Assembly: GCF_014698045.1 (NCBI RefSeq)
Contig: NZ_JACJSE010000005.1
Coordinates: 62,001 to 126,000, forward strand
Source of the DNA: Aulosira sp. FACHB-615
GTDB lineage: Bacteria; Cyanobacteriota; Cyanobacteriia; Cyanobacteriales; Nostocaceae
Direction: 5' to 3'
DNA length: 64,000 bases
Shown here: piece after piece, positions 17,646 to 26,406 of the stretch
How the letters are laid out: the number at the start of each line of letters is the position of its first letter
Numbering within the stretch: position 1 is the stretch's first letter
Position numbers and translations under genes: made by a program
Notes under the pieces: generated by a model
What the model was told of the DNA's origin: nothing
What the model saw: the letters and a program-made list of their open reading frames with translations, nothing else
The model's database searches: none

Positions 17646-18410
17646 TGTGAATTAGCTATTCTTGTCATGACAGTTGCAAACTCAATATGAAGAAATTACA
17701 AAACAGATTTTCAAAATACTGATGTATTCGGCTACATTCTAATCCTGCCAAAACCTGTTTGCCTGAGTTTATCTACTATTATTTTGCGGCTGTTCAATAG
17801 ATGATGATGTTATGAATTTGCAGCAAGATTTAAATAAATATACGCAATTTGCCAAGGCTGATATAAAAACTTGCAGATGAATTAATTTATTTAATTACTT
17901 TCCACGAGTTATTGTCTAAAATTAAGAGTATGATTTTAGCGTAATTCAGTCAGTAGAAAACACTAGCTTAGGTAAAAATACAGTTTGGCTAGTCAATTTT
18001 AGCGAAAGTGGAATCAAAGTCAGGAAGATTGCGAAAATAAGTCTGGTGCAGATAAACAGAATGAAGCGCCGATAAACAAATTATTGTTTAGAACAACAGA
18101 GATAAGGGAGACAAGGATGACAGGGTAGACAAGGGAGAAATATGTTTGTAAATTATTTAGAATTGCTATATGGCGTTTCTTATTCTAGTGAAGTACAAGC
18201 AAGAATAATTAACCGCAGATGAACGCAGCGAAAAGTTGCGTGGGCGGCTCTGCCGACTTGAGCAAACTTTTCAAGACAGATGGACGCAGATAAATTTGTA
18301 CCTCAGTAGACTAGTAAATGCTATAACTCAAGATATCTTTAAATGAGTCTTGCATTATGCCTATATGTGATGGTTTTATTCAGGCACTTAGTTAAAGTAA
18401 ATGCGTCACG

Positions 18411-18426
18411 ATTAATCATGATTAAT
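18411..18426. promoter_or_regulatory. Perfect 16-bp palindrome, possible operator
   Basis: ATTAATCATGATTAAT is its own reverse complement and lies 22 bases before the start codon of the small secreted protein, followed by a further ATTAAT half-site at 18428-18433. The position fits a repressor site; no regulator can be named. Confidence 0.4.
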
Positions 18427-18447
18427 GATTAATATCAAGAGGCCAGA

Positions 18448-18837
18448 ATGAAAAACGCAATTATTACTAAAACACTCATAACATCTGTTAGTTTGTTAGC
18501 TTTGTTTGCACCTAGCCAAGCCTCGGCTCAACTAGTACCCCAGCCTTGGGTTTCTGTTGGTAGTAAAGAGGGTGATGTAACTTATGCTGTGGGCGCGAGA
18601 GCTTTAAACTTGGGTGTGGAAGTGGGAAATGGCCCTGATGGTGCGACGGGCGTAGATGTGTTGAAGTTTATTAATTTGCCCGTGATTTCTCCTTATGTTG
18701 GCTTGGGATTATATTCGCAAGATAAGGGTGTGGCTGTTTCTGGTGGTGTTCAGGTGGGTGCAACCAAAAATGTTTTCGTGGGGGCAGGTTATAATTCTGT
18801 GAGAGGTGTGAATGGGCAGTTAGGAATTAGATTTTAA
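18448..18837 (+). CDS. Small secreted protein of unknown function, beta-rich
   Basis: 129 residues with a clear Sec signal peptide (positively charged MKNAIITK, hydrophobic core, cleavage after SQASA). AAGAGG lies 8-10 bases before the ATG. The mature part of about 100 residues alternates glycine and hydrophobic residues (VGLGLYSQDKGVAVSGGVQVG, split here only for description) and ends in a phenylalanine (QLGIRF), as outer-membrane beta proteins often do. I do not recognise a named family. The flanks are long non-coding regions, so it is transcribed alone. Confidence 0.75.
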   Translation: MKNAIITKTLITSVSLLALFAPSQASAQLVPQPWVSVGSKEGDVTYAVGARALNLGVEVGNGPDGATGVDVLKFINLPVISPYVGLGLYSQDKGVAVSGGVQVGATKNVFVGAGYNSVRGVNGQLGIRF

Positions 18838-19243
18838 TTGTTTGGGAAAATATAGGGTATTTTCTAGTAAAATACTCTGTTTTGATTATTTAATTTGGAT
18901 TTATTGCTAAAATATTGCTATAGCTTTTAATTATAACATTAATCTTTAATTAATTAGGGTTTCTAAGATTCAGCCAGGAATTAGTTTACTTAAGTTTCTC
19001 AATATTTTAAAATTTAATTAAGGCGGCGATCGCTAGACAACATTTCCTGGCAATTCTTCTATGATGCTCGGTAATTGGTCGGGAATTAGAAATTTAATTT
19101 CTGGGCAAATATGATCCTGCTCAGTAGTAGGCTGGCTTAGGGCGATGATTGTAAGTGATGAATTGTAGCAGTGCTTCATCATAAACTGCTACAGACATAT
19201 ATTTACTGTCTCAAGATTATACTTATCTAACAGGCATCCCTGT
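18838..19243. other. Intergenic region with a possible small minus-strand gene
   Basis: AT-rich, one HIP1 site near 19026-19033. Apart from the 48-codon frame at 19033-19179, listed separately, nothing is seen. Confidence 0.5.
19033..19179 (-). CDS. Possible 48-residue small protein
   Basis: An ATG at 19179 opens a 48-codon frame ending TAG at 19033. The translation has a balanced composition (TTEQDHICPEIKFLIPDQL, then PSIIEELPGNVV) unlike translated repeats. There is no clear ribosome site, and a different frame is open over the first third, so a frameshifted remnant is an alternative. It is divergent from the WD40 gene starting at 19244. Confidence 0.25.
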   Translation of the reverse strand: MKHCYNSSLTIIALSQPTTEQDHICPEIKFLIPDQLPSIIEELPGNVV

Positions 19244-21619
19244 ATGGAACAAGGGTTAAGGTTACTTATCCAACTCGTGCTAGAGTTTGCACCTGTAGTT
19301 GTCAACCTAGTACAAAAAAGAACAGCAGAAGGTTTGACGACGACAAATTCTCAAATACCGCAATTTATCGAAGAGGTTATCGAATTTGTTAATAGTACAA
19401 CTAATGTTAAAAGTGCCGAAGATGGATTTCAGCAAGAAAAACTGCTGCAACAGCAATTAGCAGTTTATCAACGAGAAACACAAATACAAATAGCCCAACA
19501 GCAAAGAGATACATCTCTTCAGTTACCCGAAGTTAATAAAGTTTTAGATAGTTGGCCGTTAAGATTATATCCTTCGCAAATTTTAGAGACTCATAATACA
19601 CAGACAAATATTCCTCTGAAAATTTTTCTGGCTCCTCCCCAAATTAAGTTTGACCAATTTGACTGTTATCCTGAAGAAATTTCGGAAGTAGAAAGAATTT
19701 TAGCCGAAGGTATCCGAGTATTTATTAATACTAATTATTCTCTCCATCATCCAACAAGACCAACAGAATTTTTAGCAGGTGCTTGGGATAGTAAGCGTTT
19801 TCATAGTGAATCTAGTATTAAAGCTTTGTTTAGTTTATTAAAAACAGAGCCAATTTTGATTTTAGAATCAGACCATGATGGAGATTATTTAAATTTTCGC
19901 ATTGCTTATTGGGGTTTAGGGCAGGAAAATTATTTTTATAAAACTATCTCGCGTTTACCATATAAAGAGATTTTACAAGAGTTTGCTAAAAGTCGGGCAT
20001 TAGAGTGGAAAAAAATTAGGGATGAATTAATTAATTTAGGGGAAGATTTAGAGGAAATCAATCAACTAGGCGGTGATAATGTCCATAATTTAGCTCTTTT
20101 AGAAAAGACTGAAAAATGGCAAGCCAAAGGAATTGATATTAGTAAACTGTCGTTGAAGTACCAGATAAATCAGGAGGATATTGCTAAATTTTGTCAGGTA
20201 TTAATCACCTGCCATTGTTTAGTTGCGGCTTGGGTAGCAGATGCTTATCACTTAGTTCATCATGATGTACCGCCATTATTGCCAGAGTTATTACCTAGTT
20301 TTCTTAAAGATAGGCTGGACTTGCCGACGGTACAGGCAATGTCAGAAGATAATATTTTGCAGGTATATGCCGCAGGTTATCAGCAGGTTTATCAAGCTCT
20401 AGCAAAGGAGCGTCGATATTGGGTTCCGGAATTAGCTTTGCAATTAGCCCAGAGTTTATCACATTTACCCGATCGCACCTGGGCAGCAGAACAAGTAGAT
20501 TATTCGATTAATACTTGGTTGGAGTTACGTCAAGTGGCAACTCAGGCATTTCCCAATGCTCTAGAAGCCATGCAATCTGCCATCAACGTCGAAGATGAGG
20601 AATATATCTACAAACTCCAAGAATATTTTATCGCAGTGGGCGATCGCCAAAGTGTTGCCGCTACAGAAAAAATTTTACAAGCGATCGCCACCCTCAAACA
20701 CAAACGCCACCTCGAATCTCCCGAACTTATCTACACCTTAACTGATCATTCTGGTAAAGTTGCATCGGTGGCTATTAGTCCCGATGGCGAAACTGTAGTG
20801 AGTGGCTGTGCAGATCAAACAATTAATATCTGGAATTTACAAACCGGCAAACAAATCAGAACTATCTCCGGGAATTTAGGCGAAGTTTCATCGGTGGCTA
20901 TTAGTCCCGATGGCAATTTTTTGGCGGTGGGGAGTTGTCAACATCCCAAAAGTAACGTCACAGTTTGGCATTTACAAACTGGTCAGTTAATTCACACCTT
21001 ATTAGGACATCAAAGACCAGTCAATGTTGTTGATATTAGTCCAGATGGGCAGATTCTCGCTAGTGGCAGTAATAAAATTAAAATCTGGAATCTCCACAAA
21101 GGCGATCGCATTTGTACACTTTGGCATTCTTCATCCGTTCATGCTGTAGCCATCAGCCCTGATGGTGGCATTCTCGCCAGTGGTAGTTCCGATAGCAAAA
21201 TCAGACTGTGGAACCCCCACACAGGTGATCCCCTCCGCACCCTCACAGGTCATACAGGCGAGGTAAAATCAATAGCTATGAGTCGGGATGGGCAACTGCT
21301 GTTTACTGGGAGTACTGATACAACCATTAAAATTTGGCATTTACTCACAGGTAAACTGTTGCAGACTCTCAACGGTCACTCAGATGAAGTCAAATCAATT
21401 GCCTTGAGTCATGATGGTAAACTGTTATTTAGTGGTAGTAGCGATCGCACAATTAAAATCTGGCAGATTGCGACAAATGAAATTCTCTACACCCTCACCG
21501 GACATTCAGGAACCGTCAATTCTCTCGCCCTCAGTCCCGATGGTAAGTTGCTTGTGAGTGGTAGTTCTGATAAAACCATCAAAATTTGGCAACTGACAGC
21601 CAGGATAAAGCAAGGCTAA
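19244..21619 (+). CDS. WD40 repeat protein with large uncharacterised N-terminal module
   Basis: 791 residues. Residues 1-30 are hydrophobic/amphipathic (GLRLLIQLVLEFAPVVVNLV), 55-100 are Gln-rich and probably coiled coil, and about 100-490 form a conserved-looking domain starting LPEVNKVLDSWPLRLYPSQI and including PLKIFLAPPQIKFDQFD, which I recognise only as a recurring N-terminal module of cyanobacterial WD40 or signalling proteins, with no named function. From about 500 to the end there are seven WD40 repeats (VASVAISPDGETVVSGC, KIWQLTARIKQG at the end), enough for one propeller. No nucleotide-binding motif was found. Stand-alone gene with divergent small frame upstream. Confidence 0.75.
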   Translation: MEQGLRLLIQLVLEFAPVVVNLVQKRTAEGLTTTNSQIPQFIEEVIEFVNSTTNVKSAEDGFQQEKLLQQQLAVYQRETQIQIAQQQRDTSLQLPEVNKVLDSWPLRLYPSQILETHNTQTNIPLKIFLAPPQIKFDQFDCYPEEISEVERILAEGIRVFINTNYSLHHPTRPTEFLAGAWDSKRFHSESSIKALFSLLKTEPILILESDHDGDYLNFRIAYWGLGQENYFYKTISRLPYKEILQEFAKSRALEWKKIRDELINLGEDLEEINQLGGDNVHNLALLEKTEKWQAKGIDISKLSLKYQINQEDIAKFCQVLITCHCLVAAWVADAYHLVHHDVPPLLPELLPSFLKDRLDLPTVQAMSEDNILQVYAAGYQQVYQALAKERRYWVPELALQLAQSLSHLPDRTWAAEQVDYSINTWLELRQVATQAFPNALEAMQSAINVEDEEYIYKLQEYFIAVGDRQSVAATEKILQAIATLKHKRHLESPELIYTLTDHSGKVASVAISPDGETVVSGCADQTINIWNLQTGKQIRTISGNLGEVSSVAISPDGNFLAVGSCQHPKSNVTVWHLQTGQLIHTLLGHQRPVNVVDISPDGQILASGSNKIKIWNLHKGDRICTLWHSSSVHAVAISPDGGILASGSSDSKIRLWNPHTGDPLRTLTGHTGEVKSIAMSRDGQLLFTGSTDTTIKIWHLLTGKLLQTLNGHSDEVKSIALSHDGKLLFSGSSDRTIKIWQIATNEILYTLTGHSGTVNSLALSPDGKLLVSGSSDKTIKIWQLTARIKQG

Positions 21620-21622
21620 GTA

Positions 21623-21737
21623 ATACCAATTCGCAATGACGCTCGCAGGCTCGCTAACGCAATTCGCAATTAAGAAATCTAGCTCAAGTAAGACTTTCCT
21701 GATTTCTATCTGTCGCATTCTTCTTTCAAATTGGTAT
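21623..21737. repeat. Element bounded by ATACCAATT/AATTGGTAT
   Basis: 9-bp perfect terminal inverted repeats bound 115 bases immediately downstream of the WD40 stop codon. The interior has an inverted repeat rich in CGCAAT. Confidence 0.5.
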
Positions 21738-21744
21738 AACTTCA

Positions 21745-21835
21745 GAACTTACGCAGAATCATGAAAAAACGAACCACAAAGGGCGCAAAGGACACGAAGT
21801 TAAGAGGATTCGAGAGAGTTTTTGCGTAAGTCCTA
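21745..21835. repeat. GGACTTACGC-type inverted repeat element
   Basis: GAACTTACGC at the left end is matched by GCGTAAGTCC at the right end. Members of the same family lie at 565-676, 33623-33663, 44189-44410 and 62029-62180, with different lengths and interiors. Confidence 0.65.
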
Positions 21836-21919
21836 AACTTAACGAACCGCCAAGTGCGCCAAGGACGCAGAGAGAAGAAAGCACCAAGCAACTGGTGTGC
21901 TAATTCCATTCGTCGGGGG

Positions 21920-22066
21920 CTAGTAGTCTGCCAAGAGAACTTTGTGTGGTGGCTGGCAGAGGGGCAGAGGGGCAGGGGAGAGAGTACCTTCATTCCCCCC
22001 TGCTCCCCCTGCTCCCCTGCTCCCTTACAGGGTCTACACAGCAATATTGGGTTGGTGGACTACTAG
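21920..22066. repeat. MITE-like element with 15-bp terminal inverted repeats
   Basis: CTAGTAGTCTGCCAA at the left end pairs with TTGGTGGACTACTAG at the right end (two mismatches). Inside, G-rich units (GGCAGAGGGGCAGAGG) and C-rich units (CCCCCTGCTCCCCTGCTCCC) can pair, so the 147 bases would fold into one long hairpin. No open frame. Confidence 0.65.
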
Positions 22067-22173
22067 GTGCAAGATATGTGTATGAATAAAAAAGAGCCGA
22101 TGCTGTCCAGAATAATTTCAGCACCAGCTTTAGTTGTATATATCCGCAGGGCGGTTAGGGAAAGGGAAATTTG

Positions 22174-23961
22174 TTAGTAATGAGTACCTGTTTTGCGGTG
22201 ATTAATTGCTGTGACTGCATCTGGCTTGATTAATTTACCGTTGTCAACAGTGGCGTAAACTACCCAGTGGTCGCCGCATTCCATACGTTGTTCAACGGAA
22301 CATTCGACGTAAGCAAGAGCATCGGTCAGAACGGGACAGCCATTATCAGCAGGAGTAGTGCCGAAAATGGCAAATCTATCTTCACCGGGGGCGAAATTCT
22401 TGCGGAAATGCTTCATGTATTCTTGTTGATTGCCTTCCGCCAGGATATTTAAGGCAAACTTACCGCCAGGATACATCAAAGATTCTATGGCGCGTTCTTT
22501 GGCGATCGCTACAGTTAAACCCGGTGGGTTAAAGGTGGCTTGCGATACCCAAGCACCCAACATTCCGGTAGAAACATCGCCTTGCTTGGCAGTAATCACG
22601 CAAACTGAACCCACAATGCGCCCAACGGCTTGTTCTATAGGGGTTGCAGCTTGTTGGGGTACGCGGATTTTTTTCGCCTTTTTCAAGTTTTGGGCGAAGT
22701 CTGTACCGAGTTCTTCGCAGAATTTGAGGGTAACATCGTCGGGTTTGAACTTAACTTTTAAAGTTTCAAAACCCAGGCGATAGCCAGCATCGCGCAATTT
22801 ACCTTCAATCATTTCGACAGCTTCACCACTCCAGCCGTAGGAACCGAAGACACCCGCAACTTTGTTGTTATCGCCAACTTTCAAGACAATACCTAAAGCG
22901 GTGTGAATAGGTGTAGGTGCATGACCGCCGATAGTAGGGGAACCGATAATAAAACCATCTGATTTTTCGACTGCGGCTTGGATTTCTTCGGGGGTAGCAA
23001 ATTCGCAGTTGATTGATTGAACTTCTACACCGCCTTTGGTTAATCCGAGGGCGATCGCTCGTGCTAAGGTGGCAGTATTGCCGTAAGCTGAAGCGTATAA
23101 TAAAGCCACCGAAATTTCTCGATTTCGTTGCGAACGGCTCCAGTCGCTATATGCTTTGGTCAGTTCAATCAAACTACTGCGAACAATCGGCCCGTGACCA
23201 ACTGCATACATCCGTACTTGGAAATCAGAAATTTTTTCCAAAGCTGATTCGACGTGCTTCGCTTGGGAAGCCATCAAACAGTTGTAATAGTAGCGTTGGT
23301 CTTCTTTGATTTGTTCCCAATGGTCATCAAAAACATCCTCACCGCAGATATGTGCGCCGAAAAGTTTATCAGTGAACAAAATTTGGGTTTGCTGGTCATA
23401 AGTGCAGAGGTGTTCCGGCCAACGAGGGTTAGGTGTGGGGAAGGATTTCAACACATGACCCTTACCTAAATCGAGGGTTTCTTTCCCCCGCATTACCAAA
23501 ATATTTAAACTATCATCAGGGAAAGCTGCCTTTAAATTAGCCGCACCAGGAAGAGAACAAACAAAGGTAATTTGTGGAGCTACTTCCAGCAATGTTTTTA
23601 AAGTTCCCACCCGGTTGGGGCTAAAATGTCCCAGGATGACGTAATCTAATTTTTTCAAATTAATGTTCTGCTGTAATGCTTCCAAAAAAATTGGTGTGAA
23701 AGTATCAGCAGGTGGGTCAATAATCGCCGTTTTATCACCTTCAATCAGATAACAATTAGAGGTTGTACCTCGTTCTAATGCGTATTCAATTTCAAACCGC
23801 AGACGTGACTTACTACGCGCTCTGAGAACTTTGATGTTGGTCGCAATGGGAGAAACCTGTACGTCACGGGGTTTGGAATCGCTCATAGGTGTTGGTTGAT
23901 GTGGAGATAAAAAGGGCAAAAACCGAGCTTTAACGGATTGAATAAAATCTGTAAAAGACAT
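22174..23961 (-). CDS. flv1: Flavodiiron protein, Flv1 type (diiron ligands not conserved)
   Basis: 595 residues from the ATG at 23961; another candidate start is the ATG at 23886 (MSDSKPRDVQV, 570 residues, closer to the partner's 572). The longer open frame upstream to 24063 is translated STRR sequence and was discarded. Order: metallo-beta-lactamase-like domain (about 45-265), flavodoxin domain (about 290-430, ALLYASAYGNTATLARAI), flavin reductase domain (about 450-595). Where diiron enzymes have HxExDH, this protein has HFSPNR (112-117), and the later His and Asp ligands are Arg (NPRWPEH) and Lys (TDKLFG). That is the Flv1/Flv2 class, which works as a heterodimer with Flv3/Flv4 to reduce O2 to water with photosynthetic electrons. 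flv3 lies upstream on the same strand. Confidence 0.92.
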   Translation of the reverse strand: MSFTDFIQSVKARFLPFLSPHQPTPMSDSKPRDVQVSPIATNIKVLRARSKSRLRFEIEYALERGTTSNCYLIEGDKTAIIDPPADTFTPIFLEALQQNINLKKLDYVILGHFSPNRVGTLKTLLEVAPQITFVCSLPGAANLKAAFPDDSLNILVMRGKETLDLGKGHVLKSFPTPNPRWPEHLCTYDQQTQILFTDKLFGAHICGEDVFDDHWEQIKEDQRYYYNCLMASQAKHVESALEKISDFQVRMYAVGHGPIVRSSLIELTKAYSDWSRSQRNREISVALLYASAYGNTATLARAIALGLTKGGVEVQSINCEFATPEEIQAAVEKSDGFIIGSPTIGGHAPTPIHTALGIVLKVGDNNKVAGVFGSYGWSGEAVEMIEGKLRDAGYRLGFETLKVKFKPDDVTLKFCEELGTDFAQNLKKAKKIRVPQQAATPIEQAVGRIVGSVCVITAKQGDVSTGMLGAWVSQATFNPPGLTVAIAKERAIESLMYPGGKFALNILAEGNQQEYMKHFRKNFAPGEDRFAIFGTTPADNGCPVLTDALAYVECSVEQRMECGDHWVVYATVDNGKLIKPDAVTAINHRKTGTHY

Positions 23962-24027
23962 GATGAAGTATGAAGTATGAAGTGTGAAGTGTGAAGTATG
24001 AAGTCTAAAGTCTGAAGTGTGAAACAT
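23962..24027. repeat. STRR heptamers at the flv1 5' end
   Basis: About nine tandem units of TGAAGTA/TGAAGTG/TGAAGTC abut the first flv1 ATG, so that the untranslated leader of flv1 would consist of the complement units (CTTCATA). A related run lies at 24228-24278 just downstream of flv3. Confidence 0.85.
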
Positions 24028-24096
24028 TATTGATGCGGTAAATGGCAGATGAATGAGGTACAAATTGAAAGAACAAAGCTATATACCAATACGCTT

Positions 24097-24195
24097 CAGT
24101 TAAGAGAATGGTAGTAACCCAACAAAGTATGCGTGAATGTTGGGTTCCGTTCCTCCACCCAACTTACACCAGTCTAAGTTGTTGCCTTAACTGAA
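24097..24195. repeat. TTCAGTTAAG...CTTAACTGAA element, copy 1 (between flv3 and flv1)
   Basis: The ends CAGTTAAGAG and CCTTAACTG are inverted repeats; the interior holds GTAACCCAACAAAG and GTTGGGTTCCGTTCC. It is an inverted copy of 35059-35177. It occupies much of the flv3-flv1 spacer. Confidence 0.75.
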
Positions 24196-24280
24196 ATGTC
24201 TTGAGCTATATACTGGAAAACTTTCAACTCTGTTCCCTCTTTCAGACTTCATAATTCAGACTTCAGACTTCAGACTTGAT

Positions 24281-25999
24281 TTAGTAATAGTTCCCGACTT
24301 TGCGATGGCGGACTGCGGTTAAGCCATCGGGTTTAGAAACACGACCGTCTTGGACTGTGCAGTATAAAATCCAGTGGTCGCTGCACTCCATACTACTCTG
24401 CACTTCACATTCCATATATGCAAGGGCATCTGTCAAAATGGGTGAACCGTTTTTGGCGGTTTGGGTTTTCACACCTGCAAATCTATCAGCACCGGGATGT
24501 AGACGCTTGAGGAAGTGCTTTTTCAGTTCTTGATAGTTGCCTTCTTCTAAAACGTTCAGCACGAAGCGATCGCCTACCTGCATTAAAGCATCAATGGCGC
24601 GGTCTTTGGCAACAGCAATTGTAAATCCTAATGGTTGCAAGCTGGCTTGACTAACCCAAGAAGCTAACATCGCACTGCTAACATCACCTTTTTTGGCGGT
24701 GACGATATACAGTCCGTTGCTAATTCTGCCTAGGGCTTTTTCCATGTTCACATCAAGGGCTTTGATTTGCTTGATGTTACGTTCGCGGGTGACGGCTTGT
24801 CCTAAATCTGTGCCGGCTTCTGTACACAATTGATAAGTAGAGGCGGTGGGGGCTTCTTTAATCCGAATGGCTGGGAAGGCTTCTTTCACACCGGAGTCGA
24901 GAAATTTCCGGCGGAGAGTATCGATTGGTTCATCATCCCCACCAAAGCATTCAAACAAGCCAAAGAATTGTTTGTCTTTAGCAACGGAAATTAAAGAACT
25001 AATACCAGCTTGCGCCGCAACTGAGGTAGAAGGCGGCATCCCAATGATAATACCTGCTGCTCTACCTGCGAGTTCTTGAATTTCTTGGGCTTCGGCGGTG
25101 CTGAGGTCAAGCATTTCTACACCCACACCAGTTTTTTGAATCCCTTCCGAAATGGCTTGACCGAGGCGATCGCTATAACCATACTCAGAAGTGTAGAATA
25201 AACCAACAGTGGTGAGGGCTGTGGCTTGTCTTTGGCTCCAGTTTTGGTAACACTCGGTGAGAATATCTAGATGATGATAAAGTAAAGGCCCGTGACCGTT
25301 TGCGATGATTTTAATCTTGCCGAGTTCACCCATGCGCTTCATCGCATTCAACAGCGATCGCGCATTTGGCCCCATCAGACAGTCATAATAAAATCTAAAG
25401 TCAGCTTCGATCGCTTCTAAATCTTCATCAAAGGTGCGATCGTCACAAAAGTGCATCCCAAAGGCATCGCAAGTATAAAGAGTTTGGGTTTTGCGATCAA
25501 AACTAAAAATGGTGTCAGGCCAATGCAAGTTAGGCGCACTCACAAATTCTATTTCGTGACCTTTGCCAATATCAATGCGATCGCCACTTTTGACAATTCG
25601 CTTGGAAAAAGGATCATGCACCAAACCTTCCAAGAATTGCAATGCAATTTTAGAAGCTAAAACTGTGGCTCGCGGTGCTAATTGTAAGACATCTTCCACT
25701 AAGCCGCTATGGTCTGGCTCTGTGTGGCTAACAATAATGTAATCAATGGTCTTGGGGTTGACGATACTTTTGAGAGTGTCTAAATACAGTTGGCGAAACT
25801 TCTGGTGAGAAGTGTCAATTAAAACTGTTTGTTCGCCCCGAATTAAATAGGAATTGTAAGTCGTACCGTTTTGCAGTCCGAATTCGATATCGAAGCGATC
25901 GCGATCCCAGTCAAGACAGCGAATCGCCGTGGTGTTTGGGGCAATTTCTACAGTTTGGACAGTAAGCCGATGCTGAACATTTTCTGCGATCGCTACCAT
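24281..25999 (-). CDS. flv3: Flavodiiron protein, Flv3 type (canonical diiron site)
   Basis: 572 residues. The metallo-beta-lactamase domain carries the full ligand motif HTEPDH (92-97), with NLHWPDT, TCDAFGMHF and NGHGPL supplying the later His, Asp and His. A flavodoxin domain (about 265-410, GLFYTSEYGYSDRLGQAI) and a flavin reductase domain (about 425-572) follow, the layout of cyanobacterial class C enzymes. With Flv1 it reduces O2 to water, draining electrons after photosystem I. The immediate flv3-then-flv1 order, without an sll0218-like gene between, separates it from the flv4-flv2 operon. Adjacent flv3B-flv1B pairs are known from Anabaena, where they are heterocyst-specific; that assignment here is inference. 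Confidence 0.92.
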   Translation of the reverse strand: MVAIAENVQHRLTVQTVEIAPNTTAIRCLDWDRDRFDIEFGLQNGTTYNSYLIRGEQTVLIDTSHQKFRQLYLDTLKSIVNPKTIDYIIVSHTEPDHSGLVEDVLQLAPRATVLASKIALQFLEGLVHDPFSKRIVKSGDRIDIGKGHEIEFVSAPNLHWPDTIFSFDRKTQTLYTCDAFGMHFCDDRTFDEDLEAIEADFRFYYDCLMGPNARSLLNAMKRMGELGKIKIIANGHGPLLYHHLDILTECYQNWSQRQATALTTVGLFYTSEYGYSDRLGQAISEGIQKTGVGVEMLDLSTAEAQEIQELAGRAAGIIIGMPPSTSVAAQAGISSLISVAKDKQFFGLFECFGGDDEPIDTLRRKFLDSGVKEAFPAIRIKEAPTASTYQLCTEAGTDLGQAVTRERNIKQIKALDVNMEKALGRISNGLYIVTAKKGDVSSAMLASWVSQASLQPLGFTIAVAKDRAIDALMQVGDRFVLNVLEEGNYQELKKHFLKRLHPGADRFAGVKTQTAKNGSPILTDALAYMECEVQSSMECSDHWILYCTVQDGRVSKPDGLTAVRHRKVGNYY

Positions 26000-26406
26000 T
26001 ATTCGTCTCCGAGCGCAAGTTTTTAATAATCTTTCTCTGCCCCCATTGTGCGACTAAATCATTTTTAAAGTTGTAATGAAGACTAGTTTTCAAAATTTGG
26101 TAGTTGTATCAATTATTGCTGTTTTTCAGCATTATTTTTAACTCAGAATATTCCTTGTAAATCAGTCACAGTCAGGGTATCACGTTTTAAATGTTAATAT
26201 TTATTGGCATAATTTAAAATCCCTAACATATCATACATAACTTATTTTTTTGACCAGATTTCCGTAACAAAAAGCATAGATTTCAACACCGATGTGTTTA
26301 AAATCAGAGTATGCTGTACTGATAATTTCGGATTTACTTTTAAAACATCTACTTACTCTCGGTTGTTAATATTTAATTTCTAGCTAACTTTGAGACAGAG
26401 AAAATA
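26000..26406. other. Divergent control region of flv3 and the YwqG-like gene
   Basis: AT-rich, HIP1-poor. I looked for the NtcA pattern GTA-N8-TAC on both strands and found no full site. No gene is supported. Confidence 0.5.

Larger units (their letters stand above)
17423..18447. other. 1 kb gene-free, repeat-rich region
   Basis: No coding region above about 22 codons is convincing. It holds the inverted copy of the 424-560 element (17526-17645), GACAAGGGA-type heptamers (18101-18140), a segment like aaccgcagatgaacgcag with an inserted GC-rich piece (18211-18290), and a perfect 16-bp palindrome at 18411-18426. The first part must carry the promoter of the metalloprotease gene, the last part that of the small secreted protein. 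Confidence 0.7.
21620..22173. other. Repeat-filled intergenic region downstream of WD40 and flv1 genes
   Basis: Three nested or adjacent repeat elements fill it: ATACCAATT...AATTGGTAT ends at 21623-21737, the GAACTTACGC...GCGTAAGTCCT element at 21745-21835, and a terminal inverted repeat element at 21920-22066. The WD40 and flv1 genes converge here. No coding region is supported. Confidence 0.7.

Noticed and set aside
17812..17880. 22-codon open frame in the 1 kb gene-free region
   Set aside because: Too short, without ribosome site or recognisable composition.
23962..24063. N-terminal extension of Flv1 (HTSDFRLHTSHFTLHTS)
   Set aside because: It is a translation of tandem heptamers and is absent from the family.
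26000..26406. NtcA binding site upstream of flv3
   Set aside because: No GTA-N8-TAC with a suitable -10 box was found on either strand.
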